The translations under genes and the position numbers were made by a program. This document shows positions 17,788 to 25,714 of a stretch of 64,000 nt of DNA, one piece after another. This DNA is from Nocardia sp. NBC_00416. Its GTDB lineage: Bacteria > Actinomycetota > Actinomycetes > Mycobacteriales > Mycobacteriaceae. Below the pieces are notes generated by a model. That model saw only the letters and a list, made by a program, of their open reading frames with translations, made no database searches and was not told the origin of the DNA. The stretch is taken from the NCBI RefSeq assembly GCF_036032445.1, contig NZ_CP107932.1, positions 374,501 to 438,500 on the forward strand, in the 5' to 3' direction. The stretch's first letter is position 1. Each line of letters opens with the position of its first letter.

Positions 17788-19103
17788 CCGAGGTGGCGGT
17801 CGCCCTCTTCACCCGCGATCTGCGGGTGCGGGACAACCCGGTGCTCACCGCCGCACACCGGGAAGCCGCGACGGTGGCCCCGCTCTTCGTGCTCGACGAC
17901 GCCATCCTGTCGCGACGTCCGTGCCCGCCCAACCGCGCGCACTTCCTGGCGGCCGCCCTCCGCGAACTCGACGACGAGCTACGCGAGATCGGCGGGCGTC
18001 TCATCGTGCGCACCGGTGACGTCGCCGAACAGGTGGCGCAGGTGGCGGCGGCGGCCGACGCGGCCGTCGTGCACATCGCCGCCGACGTCAGCGCCTACAG
18101 CCGCGAGCGAGAGGGGCGGTTGCGTGCACGCCTGGCCCGTGACGGACGCGCACTGCGGGTACACGGCGCGTCGCTGACGGTCGTGGAGCCGGGTGAACTG
18201 CTGCCGTCGGGTCGCGATCACTTCGCCGTGTTCACGCCCTACTTCCGTCGCTGGACCGATGCGCGGCGGCGGACACCGCTGCGCGCGCCCCGGCATCTCG
18301 ACGTGCCGGAGATACCGTTCGGGTCGCTGCCGAAGCCGGCGGCACTCGGCACCGGAGACCCCTCACCCGCTTTGTCCGTCGGCGGCGAGACCACGGCCCG
18401 GAAAGTCCTGCGGGACTGGCTTTCCCACGCCGCCGCCGAGTATGCGACCGCCGGTGACGATCTGGCCGCCGACGCCACGTCCCGGCTCTCGCCGTATCTC
18501 CATTTCGGGTGTCTGTCACCGACGGAAGTGGTGCACCGGGCCGGTGATTCCAGCGAGGGCGGTGCGGCGTTCGTCCGGCAGCTGGCGTGGCGCGACTTCC
18601 ACCACCAGGTCCTGGCCGCCCGGCCCGACGCGGCGTGGGCGGACTATCGCGATCGTGGGATCCGCTGGCGTACCGATCCCGACGGTGTCGCGGCATGGTG
18701 CGAGGGGCGGACCGGGCTCCCGATCGTGGACGCCGGCATGCGGCAGCTGCGCGAGCAGGGGTGGATGCACAATCGTGCCCGGCTGATCACCGCGAGCTTC
18801 CTCACCAAATCGCTGCGGGTGGACTGGCGGACCGGGGCACGACACTTCTCGTACTGGCTGGTCGACGCGGATCTGGCGAACAACCAGCTCAACTGGCAAT
18901 GGGTCGCGGGGACCGGCAACGACACCCGCCCGAATCGAGTGCTGAACCCGCTTCGCCAAGCCGACCGCTACGACCCGGACGGCGACTATGTACGCCGCTG
19001 GGTGCCCGAACTCGCCGGGATCGACGGCCGGGGAATCCATCGCCCGTGGCGGGCGGGCGGCGCGGATTATCCAGCGCCGATCCTGGAATTCCCGGGCATG
19101 TGA
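17784..19103 (+). CDS. phr: Deoxyribodipyrimidine photolyase
   Basis: GTG at 17784 overlaps the VOC stop, giving 439 residues. The N-terminal alpha/beta domain (VALFTRDLRVRDNPVL) would hold the antenna pigment and the C-terminal helical domain the FAD: WRDFHHQVL, TGLPIVDAGMRQL, MHNRARLITASFLTKSLRVD, NNQLNWQWVAGTGNDTRPNR. These are the class I CPD photolyase signatures, including the Trp-rich electron-transfer and DNA-contact regions. The enzyme splits UV-made pyrimidine dimers with blue light. Length is normal and no defect is seen. Confidence 0.95.
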   Translation: MTEVAVALFTRDLRVRDNPVLTAAHREAATVAPLFVLDDAILSRRPCPPNRAHFLAAALRELDDELREIGGRLIVRTGDVAEQVAQVAAAADAAVVHIAADVSAYSREREGRLRARLARDGRALRVHGASLTVVEPGELLPSGRDHFAVFTPYFRRWTDARRRTPLRAPRHLDVPEIPFGSLPKPAALGTGDPSPALSVGGETTARKVLRDWLSHAAAEYATAGDDLAADATSRLSPYLHFGCLSPTEVVHRAGDSSEGGAAFVRQLAWRDFHHQVLAARPDAAWADYRDRGIRWRTDPDGVAAWCEGRTGLPIVDAGMRQLREQGWMHNRARLITASFLTKSLRVDWRTGARHFSYWLVDADLANNQLNWQWVAGTGNDTRPNRVLNPLRQADRYDPDGDYVRRWVPELAGIDGRGIHRPWRAGGADYPAPILEFPGM

Positions 19104-19109
19104 CGCGAC

Positions 19110-19138
19110 GCTGCCCGGGCATCTAATGCCCGGGCAGC
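19110..19138. terminator. Bidirectional hairpin terminator
   Basis: Two perfect 13-base arms (19110-19122, 19126-19138) surround CTA, seven bases after the photolyase stop and 15 bases before the end of the convergent DoxX gene. The position and the stability argue for a terminator serving both. Confidence 0.8.
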
Positions 19139-19152
19139 ATGCGCGACGACGA

Positions 19153-20223
19153 TCACCAGCGGGATTTGGCGGACTTCTGTGCGGATTTCGCGGACTTCTT
19201 CGCGGACTTCTTCGCCGCCTTCGCCGACTTCTGTGCGGACTTCTGCGCCTCCTGGTAGGCCTTCGCGAGTTGAACGCGCTGTTCCTTCGCCGCGGTGGAG
19301 AGTTCGCTGCCGCGGTGTTTGGTGTAGTCGGCGAGTTCGGCGGCCCGGTGCTTCGCCGCTCCGGCCAGTTCGGGGCCCCGGTGCTGGGCGGTTTCGGCGA
19401 GTTCGCTGCCGCGGTGTTTGGTGTAGTCGGCGAGTTCGGCGGCCCGGTGCTTCGCCGCTCCGGCCCACACGGGGCCCCGGTGCTGGGCGGTTTCGGCCAG
19501 TTCGCTGCCGCGGCTCTTGGTGTAGTCCGCCAGCTCGGCGCCCCGGTGCTTCGCGATGCCGGCGAACTCGGCGCCCCGGTGCTTCGCCGTATCTGCCCAC
19601 ACCGGACCGCGCTCCTGGGCCGTCTCGGCGAGTTCCGCGCCCCGGCTCGCCGCGGATCCGGCCAGCTCCCGGCCGCGCCCCGCCGCCTGCTGCAACTGCT
19701 GGCGAACCGCCTCGCTGCTGCCACTCCGGCCGGAACCACCGGTCGGGAGCGCGCCGCCGACCGTCGCGGCGGCCCGGCGCGCGGCGCGCTTGCCTCGCCA
19801 GCCCAGCGACGGTTTGCCCGCGGTATCCGAGGCGGCGATCATGAGTCCGCCCAGCAGGCTGACGTCCTTCAGGAAGGCGGTCCGTTTCGCGGCCCTGCGC
19901 TCGGGGTCGTTCTCGGCCCAGAAGTTCTGTTCGGTGACCGTCGCGGGCACGACCGTCGCGGCCAGTGCCAGGGCCGCCGGTCGCGGCGCTTTACCCAGCG
20001 CCAGCAGCGCGCCGCCCGCGATCTGCACAGCCGCGGTGACCCGGACCAGGGTGCTGGGATCGGAGGGCAGGTTGGCCGCGAGATCGGACGGCAGCGACTC
20101 CTGCCCCTTGTGGACCAGGGTCGACGCCTCCTTCACCCGGGATTCCGGATGCATCAGGGTTTCGACTCCGTTGACGACGAACGCACTCGCCAGTAGGGGG
20201 CGGGCAAGCCGGCGTAGCAGCAT
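19153..20223 (-). CDS. DoxX-family membrane protein with 11-residue repeat array and Lys/Ala tail
   Basis: The product (356 residues from ATG 20223; ATG 20232 is possible) starts with a DoxX-like membrane domain of about 150 residues (RPLLASAFVVNGVETLMHP, then VTAAVQIAGGALLALGKAPR). After a linker come about 12 consecutive 11-residue units of the form RGxELAxxAKH (about residues 184-316), and then a tail of repeated KSAKKSAQ-like residues resembling the C-termini of actinobacterial histone-like proteins. At DNA level a 99-bp unit (three 11-mers) is repeated at 19301 and 19400. Eleven-residue periodicity fits an amphipathic helix lying on membrane or lipid. Confidence 0.85.
   Translation of the reverse strand: MLLRRLARPLLASAFVVNGVETLMHPESRVKEASTLVHKGQESLPSDLAANLPSDPSTLVRVTAAVQIAGGALLALGKAPRPAALALAATVVPATVTEQNFWAENDPERRAAKRTAFLKDVSLLGGLMIAASDTAGKPSLGWRGKRAARRAAATVGGALPTGGSGRSGSSEAVRQQLQQAAGRGRELAGSAASRGAELAETAQERGPVWADTAKHRGAEFAGIAKHRGAELADYTKSRGSELAETAQHRGPVWAGAAKHRAAELADYTKHRGSELAETAQHRGPELAGAAKHRAAELADYTKHRGSELSTAAKEQRVQLAKAYQEAQKSAQKSAKAAKKSAKKSAKSAQKSAKSRW
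19301..19670. repeat. Tandem 33-bp repeats (99-bp higher-order unit) coding for 11-mers
   Basis: The DNA coding the 11-residue units is itself repetitive, with a clear 99-bp period between 19301 and about 19500 and more degenerate 33-bp units to about 19670. This favours copy-number change by slippage or recombination. Confidence 0.8.
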
Positions 20224-20694
20224 GGTGTGCATCCCTTTCCTCGGTGTATCGCATCTGTCACTGCTGGTCACCAGGGGGCGGTAGTCCAGAGTACTGGCGA
20301 TCTACCCCGCATTCGGTGTGGGAAACAGCGCGAGGTCGCGCGTGTCGCCGACCGGGGCCGCAGCGGAAGATATACGTCGGGTCACGGAGCCCGGAGGTCA
20401 CCGTCACTATGGCTGATATCACACCACGCCCCGGGTGCAGCAGGATCGGCACCGCCGGTGCATGATTGGCGTCCCGTGCACACCGGGGACGACGGGCGCC
20501 GACCAGAAGAATATCCGAATGTGCAGGTCACGGCCCGGCGAAATGTCTACCCTCGGTGCCAGCAACTCGACCACCGCGGGCGCCCGGCACCGGAGCCGAT
20601 GGCGCAGTGGTGGCGACAGCGCCGTATCGGCGCGGCCGGCCGATCACAGCCGGAAAATCTCGACATCGCCCGCAATCGGAAGGACCCTACAGCT
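20224..20694. other. Intergenic region between divergent genes, no gene seen
   Basis: This stretch carries the promoters of the DoxX gene (leftward) and the Acg-like gene (rightward). No good DosR box, RNA gene or terminator was found. An inverted GTCCCG/CGGGGAC pair near 20475-20495 has the wrong orientation for a DosR site. Confidence 0.5.
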
Positions 20695-21663
20695 ATGCCC
20701 CGCACGATCCCGGATCGTGAGGTCACCGATATCGCCCTCGGACTGGCGGTCCGAGCGCCGTCGGTCCACAACACCCAACCCTGGCGCTGGCGTTCGACGC
20801 GCACCGGAATCCAGCTCTTCGCCGATACCGGCAGGCAGCTGACGGTCACCGACCCGTACAAGCGGTCGCTCATCGTCAGCTGCGGCGCCGCGCTGCACCA
20901 CATGCGCGCCGCGCTGGCCGCCCTCGGCTGGGCTTCGACGGTCGACTACTGCCCGGACCCCGCCGACCCCGACCATCTCGCCACCATCCGCACCGCCCGA
21001 CAGCAACCCACCGACGTCCAGATCGACCTGGCCGCTGCCATCATGCTGCGGCGCACCGACCGACGCCACTACATCCCGCGGCCCGTCCCCGCCCGCCATC
21101 TCCGCTCCCTCGCCGCGCAGGTCTCGGCCCGGGGCGCGGCCGTTCGGCAGGTTCCCGACACCCTGCTGCCGCGCCTCGCCACACCGATGCGGCGCGCCGT
21201 CGCGGTGCACGCCACCGACCGCCGGTATCAGGACGAACTCGCCACCTGGAGTGGAAGCAACCGGATCACCGACGGCGTCCCTTCGCGCAACGCGCCGGGC
21301 GCACGTCCCGCCGGTGAAATCCCGGTCCGGACCTTCGCCGAACCTGCCCTGCTCGACCCGGCGGATCAGCCCGACGCCGCCCAGTGGCTCGTCGTCGGCA
21401 CCACCCGCGACGACCGGCGGGCGCAACTGCGCGCCGGGGAGGCGACCAGCGCCCTCCTGCTGACCGCGACAGGACTCGGCCTGGCCACCAGCCTGCAGAC
21501 AGAGCCCCTCGGGATGGCGCGTTCCCGGCAGGCGATCCGCATCGGCCTGTTGCACGACTGCGCGTATCCGCAGGCGTTGGTCCGGGTCGGCTGGAGTCCG
21601 TACAGTGCCGCGCCGCTCGCCGACACCCCACGCCGACCGGTGGACGAAGTCCTCGAGATCTGA
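20695..21663 (+). CDS. Acg-like nitroreductase family protein
   Basis: The 322-residue protein starts MPRTIPDREVTDIALGLAVR and continues APSVHNTQPWRWR, the first signature of the Acg family (Rv2032, Rv3131 in Mycobacterium tuberculosis), a divergent nitroreductase group that binds FMN poorly in solved cases. The second half contains LLLTATGLGLATSLQTEPL, the nitroreductase dimer core. In mycobacteria such genes belong to the DosR dormancy regulon, but I found no DosR box upstream. ATG 20695 follows GGAAGGA about 10 bases before it. Much longer in-frame extension upstream is not coding. Confidence 0.88.
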   Translation: MPRTIPDREVTDIALGLAVRAPSVHNTQPWRWRSTRTGIQLFADTGRQLTVTDPYKRSLIVSCGAALHHMRAALAALGWASTVDYCPDPADPDHLATIRTARQQPTDVQIDLAAAIMLRRTDRRHYIPRPVPARHLRSLAAQVSARGAAVRQVPDTLLPRLATPMRRAVAVHATDRRYQDELATWSGSNRITDGVPSRNAPGARPAGEIPVRTFAEPALLDPADQPDAAQWLVVGTTRDDRRAQLRAGEATSALLLTATGLGLATSLQTEPLGMARSRQAIRIGLLHDCAYPQALVRVGWSPYSAAPLADTPRRPVDEVLEI

Positions 21664-21749
21664 GCGGTCCGCGGCTACCCGGCCGTCGTCGCAGAGACCG
21701 TCGTCGCAGAGACCGGCAATAGAGCCGTCCTGCCCTGGTGCGGGTGGCG

Positions 21750-22196
21750 TCAGGCGTCGTCGATCCGGAACAGCACGCACCGACCGGCCAATGCGGCGAA
21801 CTCGTCGGGATCATCGCTGGTCACCACGCCGGACTTGATCATGACCGGTACACCGGTGGGCACGAGCCGCGGGAATTCCCGCAGCACCGGTTCGCTCTCC
21901 TGCGCCGGGATCTCCACCAGGCGCACTGTTCGCTCTTGTCGTCCGGTCTTCAGTTCGGCGGTGTCCGCGGCCTGCACGTTCTTCACCCAGTCCGCACCGG
22001 GAATGCCGCCCAGCACGTATTCGACGCCGTTGTACTCGAACGGTGTCACCGGTGTGGTTCGTGCTTTCCCCGATTTGCGGCCCGGCGCGGTGAGCAGCGC
22101 CATGGGCAGGGGAACCCCGACCCGGCTGACGGCGACCATTGCGCGGTTCACCGGTTTGAGCCAGCGGGGAATTCTGACGCTGTCGTTACCTGCCAT
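21750..22196 (-). CDS. Ddn-like F420-dependent nitroreductase family protein
   Basis: The 148-residue protein has the split beta-barrel pattern of the deazaflavin-dependent nitroreductase (Ddn) family: LLTAPGRKSGKARTTPVTPF, then NGVEYVLGGIPGADWVKNVQ and a C-terminal VMIKSGVVTSDDPDEFAALA. The family uses F420H2 to reduce quinones or nitro compounds; Ddn activates pretomanid in M. tuberculosis. The ATG at 22196 overlaps the end of the upstream DinB-like gene by 11 bases, so they form an operon. Confidence 0.9.
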   Translation of the reverse strand: MAGNDSVRIPRWLKPVNRAMVAVSRVGVPLPMALLTAPGRKSGKARTTPVTPFEYNGVEYVLGGIPGADWVKNVQAADTAELKTGRQERTVRLVEIPAQESEPVLREFPRLVPTGVPVMIKSGVVTSDDPDEFAALAGRCVLFRIDDA

Positions 22197-22785
22197 TGCG
22201 TACTCCTTCAGGGACGGACCACGGAGGGCTGACCGGGCGGCCGAGGAACGCCACGAGTCGTTCGACGGCGGTGGCGTTCTCCGGAACGGGCTGCGCTTCG
22301 GCGAAGCGTCCGGGGCGGGACCCATCCGGTAGTTGCCTGCGGGAGAAGACCAATGCCGTCTCGGCGAGGTCCTCGGGAAGCCGGGCCGCAATGCCGAGGG
22401 CCCGGGAAAGGTCCCATCCGTGGGCGAGCAGGTCGGTGAGCCGGAACTGCAACCGGTCGGCGCCGGTCGCGTCGCCCAGCGGGCCCTGATAGACCTCGTC
22501 CAGAATGCCGGGACGGGCGAAAGCGGCTTCCAGCGCCGTCGCGGAGGCCGCGTAGGCGGCGACCGGATCCGCACCGAGGATATCGGTGCCGTGTTCGGGC
22601 ATCGGGGTCTCGCCGAATATGGCCAGGAACATGAGGTTCGAACCGACGAGATGATCGACCAGATCCCGCACCGACCAGTCGGTGCACGGTGTCGGCGCCG
22701 CCCACTGGTCCGGGCGGACAGCCGCGATGAGGTCGAGGACCGCCGCGGACGCGCGCTCGAGGTCCTCGATCGGATCGGATGCCAT
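22186..22785 (-). CDS. DinB/TIGR03086-type metal-binding protein
   Basis: The 199-residue protein has the four-helix pattern of the TIGR03086 group of the DinB/maleylpyruvate isomerase superfamily: LIAAVRPDQWAAPTPCTDW, VRDLVDHLVGSNLMFLAIFG, and DLLAHGWDLSRALG. Conserved His residues in DLVDHL and LLAHGWDL are the usual metal ligands. Actinobacteria encode many such proteins, probably thiol-dependent enzymes using mycothiol; the substrate is unknown. The gene overlaps the Ddn-like gene by 11 bases. Confidence 0.88.
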   Translation of the reverse strand: MASDPIEDLERASAAVLDLIAAVRPDQWAAPTPCTDWSVRDLVDHLVGSNLMFLAIFGETPMPEHGTDILGADPVAAYAASATALEAAFARPGILDEVYQGPLGDATGADRLQFRLTDLLAHGWDLSRALGIAARLPEDLAETALVFSRRQLPDGSRPGRFAEAQPVPENATAVERLVAFLGRPVSPPWSVPEGVRNGR

Positions 22786-23017
22786 ATGCCGAGGCTATAT
22801 CGGTGTGTACTCGGGCGCGCGCAGAGTTTTGCCCCGGTATCACCTTCGAGGTGTGCCCGGGGCGGCATTCGCAGTGCCGATGAATCGAGGAGAGCGCTCG
22901 CCGGGTCCTTCTCCCGGGGCGTCGACGCAGGAAGCGGAACAGGCATCTGTGTCAGCGATGCGCGTTCCCGCCTGCCCGACTCGGATACTCCGAGCCCGCG
23001 TCGCCCGGATATTTCGG

Positions 23018-23944
23018 TCAGTACCCCCGTTCGAGACCGATGACCGCCAGCAGCGGTTCCCCGGCCGCGAACCGCTCGACATTGGCGCGCACATGGTCGG
23101 CGAGCAGGGTGCGCAGGCCGGTCGACGGATTCGCCAGATGCGGCGTGACGATGGCGTTGGGCAGCGTCCACAGCGGGTGTCCGGCCGGCAGGGGTTCCGG
23201 GTCGGTGACATCCAGCGCCGCACCCCCGATGGTCCCGTCGCCCAGCGCCCGCACCAGCGCATCGGTATCGATCAGCGATCCGCGTGCGATGTTCACGATC
23301 CACGCCGTCGGTTTCATCCGGGCCATCACCTCCGCGTCCACCAGGTGCGCGGTTTCCGCCGTCGCCGGCGCCGCGATGACGAAATGATCCGCGCGCGACC
23401 AGATTTCGCCGGTCCTGCTCGCCGCCACCGTTTCGACGGCCCCCGGCACCGATGTCCCCGAGCGGGTGACCGCCAGAACGTCCGCGCCGAACGCGCCCAG
23501 CAGCGGAATCATCGCCCGCCCGATCCCGCCGGCGCCGATGATCGCGACCGTCGCCCCGCGCAGCGTGCCCACCCGCGCGTCGAACTCCGCTTTCCGCCAC
23601 GAGGTGGCGCGCACCTGCTCGCCCAGCCCCCGCACCCCCGCCAGCAGCAGCGTCACCGCGTGTTCGGCGACACTCGGCGCGTAGGCGCCCGCCGCCGAGG
23701 TCCAGACGCGGTCGTGATCGACGATCCCCGCGGCCATCCAGCGTTCGATACCCGCGCTGGGCAACTGCACCCACCGCACCGTGTCCGGTAGCCGGTCGGG
23801 GAACGCATCCGGTCCGCCCGACCACACCACCGCCTCGGCGTCGTCGAGCGGTACGAGTCGACCGCCGCCACCCTCGATTCCCCGCGCGAGGGCAGGGTCG
23901 TATTCCGGACCGAGGTGGATTGCGGGAGTGCTGGTGTCGGGCAC
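23018..23944 (-). CDS. D-isomer-specific 2-hydroxyacid dehydrogenase
   Basis: The 308-residue enzyme has the NAD-binding motif ATVAIIGAGGIGRAMIPLLG (about residues 131-150), the catalytic Arg region NIARGSLIDTDALVRAL and the His region LPNAIVTPHLANPS. These residues fit the family that reduces 2-keto acids with NAD(P)H. The substrate is unknown. It is separated from its neighbours by about 230 bases upstream of the DinB gene and 136 bases from the SDR gene, with all four on the minus strand. Confidence 0.9.
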   Translation of the reverse strand: MPDTSTPAIHLGPEYDPALARGIEGGGGRLVPLDDAEAVVWSGGPDAFPDRLPDTVRWVQLPSAGIERWMAAGIVDHDRVWTSAAGAYAPSVAEHAVTLLLAGVRGLGEQVRATSWRKAEFDARVGTLRGATVAIIGAGGIGRAMIPLLGAFGADVLAVTRSGTSVPGAVETVAASRTGEIWSRADHFVIAAPATAETAHLVDAEVMARMKPTAWIVNIARGSLIDTDALVRALGDGTIGGAALDVTDPEPLPAGHPLWTLPNAIVTPHLANPSTGLRTLLADHVRANVERFAAGEPLLAVIGLERGY

Positions 23945-24080
23945 AGTTCACTTTCGGATCGTCGGACGGGGCAGCGGCATCATCATCCGCCGATCCGGAA
24001 ACCGTCAACAGTTGGCATCAGCCGTACCGAGACAGTGGACCTGGACCTCTGCGTGAGTACAGCAGCCGCGCCCGCCGGAA

Positions 24081-24896
24081 TCATCCCGTGGTGAGCGCCC
24101 GCACCCCCGCCACCGTGCCGCCGTCGACCAGCAGATCGATCCCCGTGACGAAACTTGTGGCCGGATCCAGCAGGAAAGCCGCCGCGTGCGCGATATCGTC
24201 CGGTGTCCCCAGCCGCCCGGTCGCCGATGCCGCCACCATCGCGCGCATCGACGCACCCGATTCGCCGTCCAGTTCCTGTCTGCCCATCGGCGTCGAGATC
24301 ACTCCGGGGCTGATCGAGTTGAGCCGCGCCCCATGCTGCCCCCACCCCACCGCCGAAGCCTGCACCCGGGCGATATTGCCCCGTTTGGCCACCGAATAGG
24401 CGAGACCCGGATGCGCGTCGTGGTCGAGGAACGGCAAAGCCAGCAGGTCCGCGGCCGGGGTATGCGCCAGCGCCGCGACCTGATCGTCGGGCAGCGGCAC
24501 CATATACGCGGACATACTCGCGATCGCCACCCCGGCCCCGCCCTCGGCGACCACACCTTCGAACGCGTCCAACACCAGCGCAGTCCCCAGCAGATCCACC
24601 TCGAACACGGCCTTCGTCACGGCCTGAGTCGGCGACACCCCGGCGGTGTGCGCGATATGCGTGACCCGCCCCGCCTCCGCCGCGGCCGCGGCCAGCGCCG
24701 CCACCGACCCGGCATCCGACACATCGACCTGCCGCCCGAATACCTCATGCCCCTCACCGGTCAGCACCTCGACCACGGAATCCAGATTCTCTTTGTCGAA
24801 ATCGGCGAGCAACAGCCGCCGCCCGCCCCCGATCCGACGCGCGATCGCCCGCCCCATCCCGCCGACCCCGATTACCACCGCGACATCGTGACCCAC
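24081..24896 (-). CDS. Short-chain dehydrogenase/reductase
   Basis: GTG 24896 with GAGGAG eight bases before it gives 271 residues. The cofactor motif VVIGVGGMGRAIARRIGGG replaces the usual TGxxxGxG by GVGGMG. The active site appears as the Ser in IASMSAYM and YSVAKRGN (Tyr and Lys). The C-terminus GIDLLVDGGTVAG is typical of SDRs. It probably uses NAD(P) on an alcohol or ketone; the substrate is unknown. The family member is of normal length. Confidence 0.9.
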   Translation of the reverse strand: MGHDVAVVIGVGGMGRAIARRIGGGRRLLLADFDKENLDSVVEVLTGEGHEVFGRQVDVSDAGSVAALAAAAAEAGRVTHIAHTAGVSPTQAVTKAVFEVDLLGTALVLDAFEGVVAEGGAGVAIASMSAYMVPLPDDQVAALAHTPAADLLALPFLDHDAHPGLAYSVAKRGNIARVQASAVGWGQHGARLNSISPGVISTPMGRQELDGESGASMRAMVAASATGRLGTPDDIAHAAAFLLDPATSFVTGIDLLVDGGTVAGVRALTTG

Positions 24897-25061
24897 CTGG
24901 CGCTCCTCACCGCGACTGCTCCGTTGCGCACCACAATCTACCCACCCACCGGGCCCACCGGACCGGAATTCGTCACCGGCTGACAATTGGATGGATATCC
25001 GCAGGTGGCACGGGCGATTTTGCCCCGGTGGCGCGATCCGATACTCTTGCTGAGCACACCG

Positions 25062-25146
25062 GTCCGGGTGGCGGAATGGCAGACGCGCTAGCTTGAGGTG
25101 CTAGTGCCCTTTATCGGGCGTGGGGGTTCAAGTCCCCCTCCGGACA
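25062..25146 (+). tRNA. tRNA-Leu(GAG)
   Basis: The cloverleaf can be folded by hand: acceptor GTCCGGG pairs with TCCGGAC (one G-T), the anticodon loop is TTGAGGT giving anticodon GAG, a long variable arm marks a class II tRNA, and the T arm is GGGGGTTCAAGTCCCCC. A discriminator is at 25146 and CCA is not encoded. A recombinase gene begins about 560 bases downstream, so the 3' half is a likely attachment site of an integrative element. Confidence 0.95.
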
Positions 25147-25229
25147 CTTTTTTGCTGCATTTGTGCCCTAAAAACCGTGTCCGTGCACTGCCTGGACACC
25201 CATTTTCCTGTCACCGCTGTGACCTGTGG

Positions 25230-25252
25230 TTTCACCCCGGGCGGGGGTGAAA
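25230..25252. promoter_or_regulatory. Inverted repeat before the AbrB-like gene
   Basis: Arms TTTCACCCC (25230-25238) and GGGGTGAAA (25244-25252) flank GGGCG, three bases before the predicted GTG of the AbrB-like gene. It could be an autoregulatory operator for the AbrB-like protein controlling the recombinase. Confidence 0.55.
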
Positions 25253-25255
25253 ATT

Positions 25256-25714
25256 GTGACCAGTGACACACTGGTGCCGTTGTTGCCTTCGTTCATGGGT
25301 GGGCCCCTGATCGGCCGTTCCGGCAGTCGGGCTGCGGGTCCAGCCCTGCCGATGGCGACCCTCGAGGAGCCCGTGCGGTCGAGGGCCGTGCACAGCATCC
25401 GGCCCGTCGACACCAACGGACGTGTCGTCGACAAAGCCATTGTCGGAGCCCTCGACTGGCATCCCGGAGATCTGCTGTCGTGGCGGGTCACCGGGGGACT
25501 GGTCTTGATCACTCGCCCGGGCCACGGTCGCCGCGGCATCACCAAATACGGCCACCTCTCCTTGCCCGCCGCCGTCAGGCATTCCGCGGGCATCCGGATC
25601 CATGACCGTGTGCTGCTCGCTGCCGACCCCGACCAGACACTGCTGGTCGTGTATCCCGCCGCGGTTCTCGACGACATCCTCGCTCGTCGCTTTGCCGAAG
25701 GAGCACCCGAATGA
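25256..25714 (+). CDS. AbrB/MazE-like DNA-binding domain protein
   Basis: From GTG 25256 the product has 152 residues. The C-terminal half (ITKYGHLSLPAAVRHSAGIR, then DRVLLAADPDQTLLVVYP) resembles the swapped-hairpin AbrB/SpoVT fold, preceded by a similar segment around VVDKAIVGALDWHPGDLLSW, so two hairpin modules may be present. It overlaps the recombinase ATG by 4 bases (ATGA). Small AbrB-like genes directly before tyrosine recombinases are common in actinobacterial elements, where they probably control the recombinase. The start is uncertain; ATG 25352 is an alternative. Confidence 0.7.
   Translation: MTSDTLVPLLPSFMGGPLIGRSGSRAAGPALPMATLEEPVRSRAVHSIRPVDTNGRVVDKAIVGALDWHPGDLLSWRVTGGLVLITRPGHGRRGITKYGHLSLPAAVRHSAGIRIHDRVLLAADPDQTLLVVYPAAVLDDILARRFAEGAPE

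Noticed and set aside
20475..20495. Possible DosR box before the Acg-like gene
   Set aside because: The GTCCCG/CGGGGAC dyad has the reverse order of the DosR consensus GGGACT..AGTCCC.
21750..24008. 752-codon open frame on the minus strand
   Set aside because: It runs through three real genes in other frames and is Arg/Gly-rich in the middle; only its last 148 codons (Ddn-like) are real.
25122..25146. Second copy of the tRNA-Leu 3' end as right attachment site
   Set aside because: I looked for the T-arm sequence downstream within the window and did not see it, so no right border is claimed.
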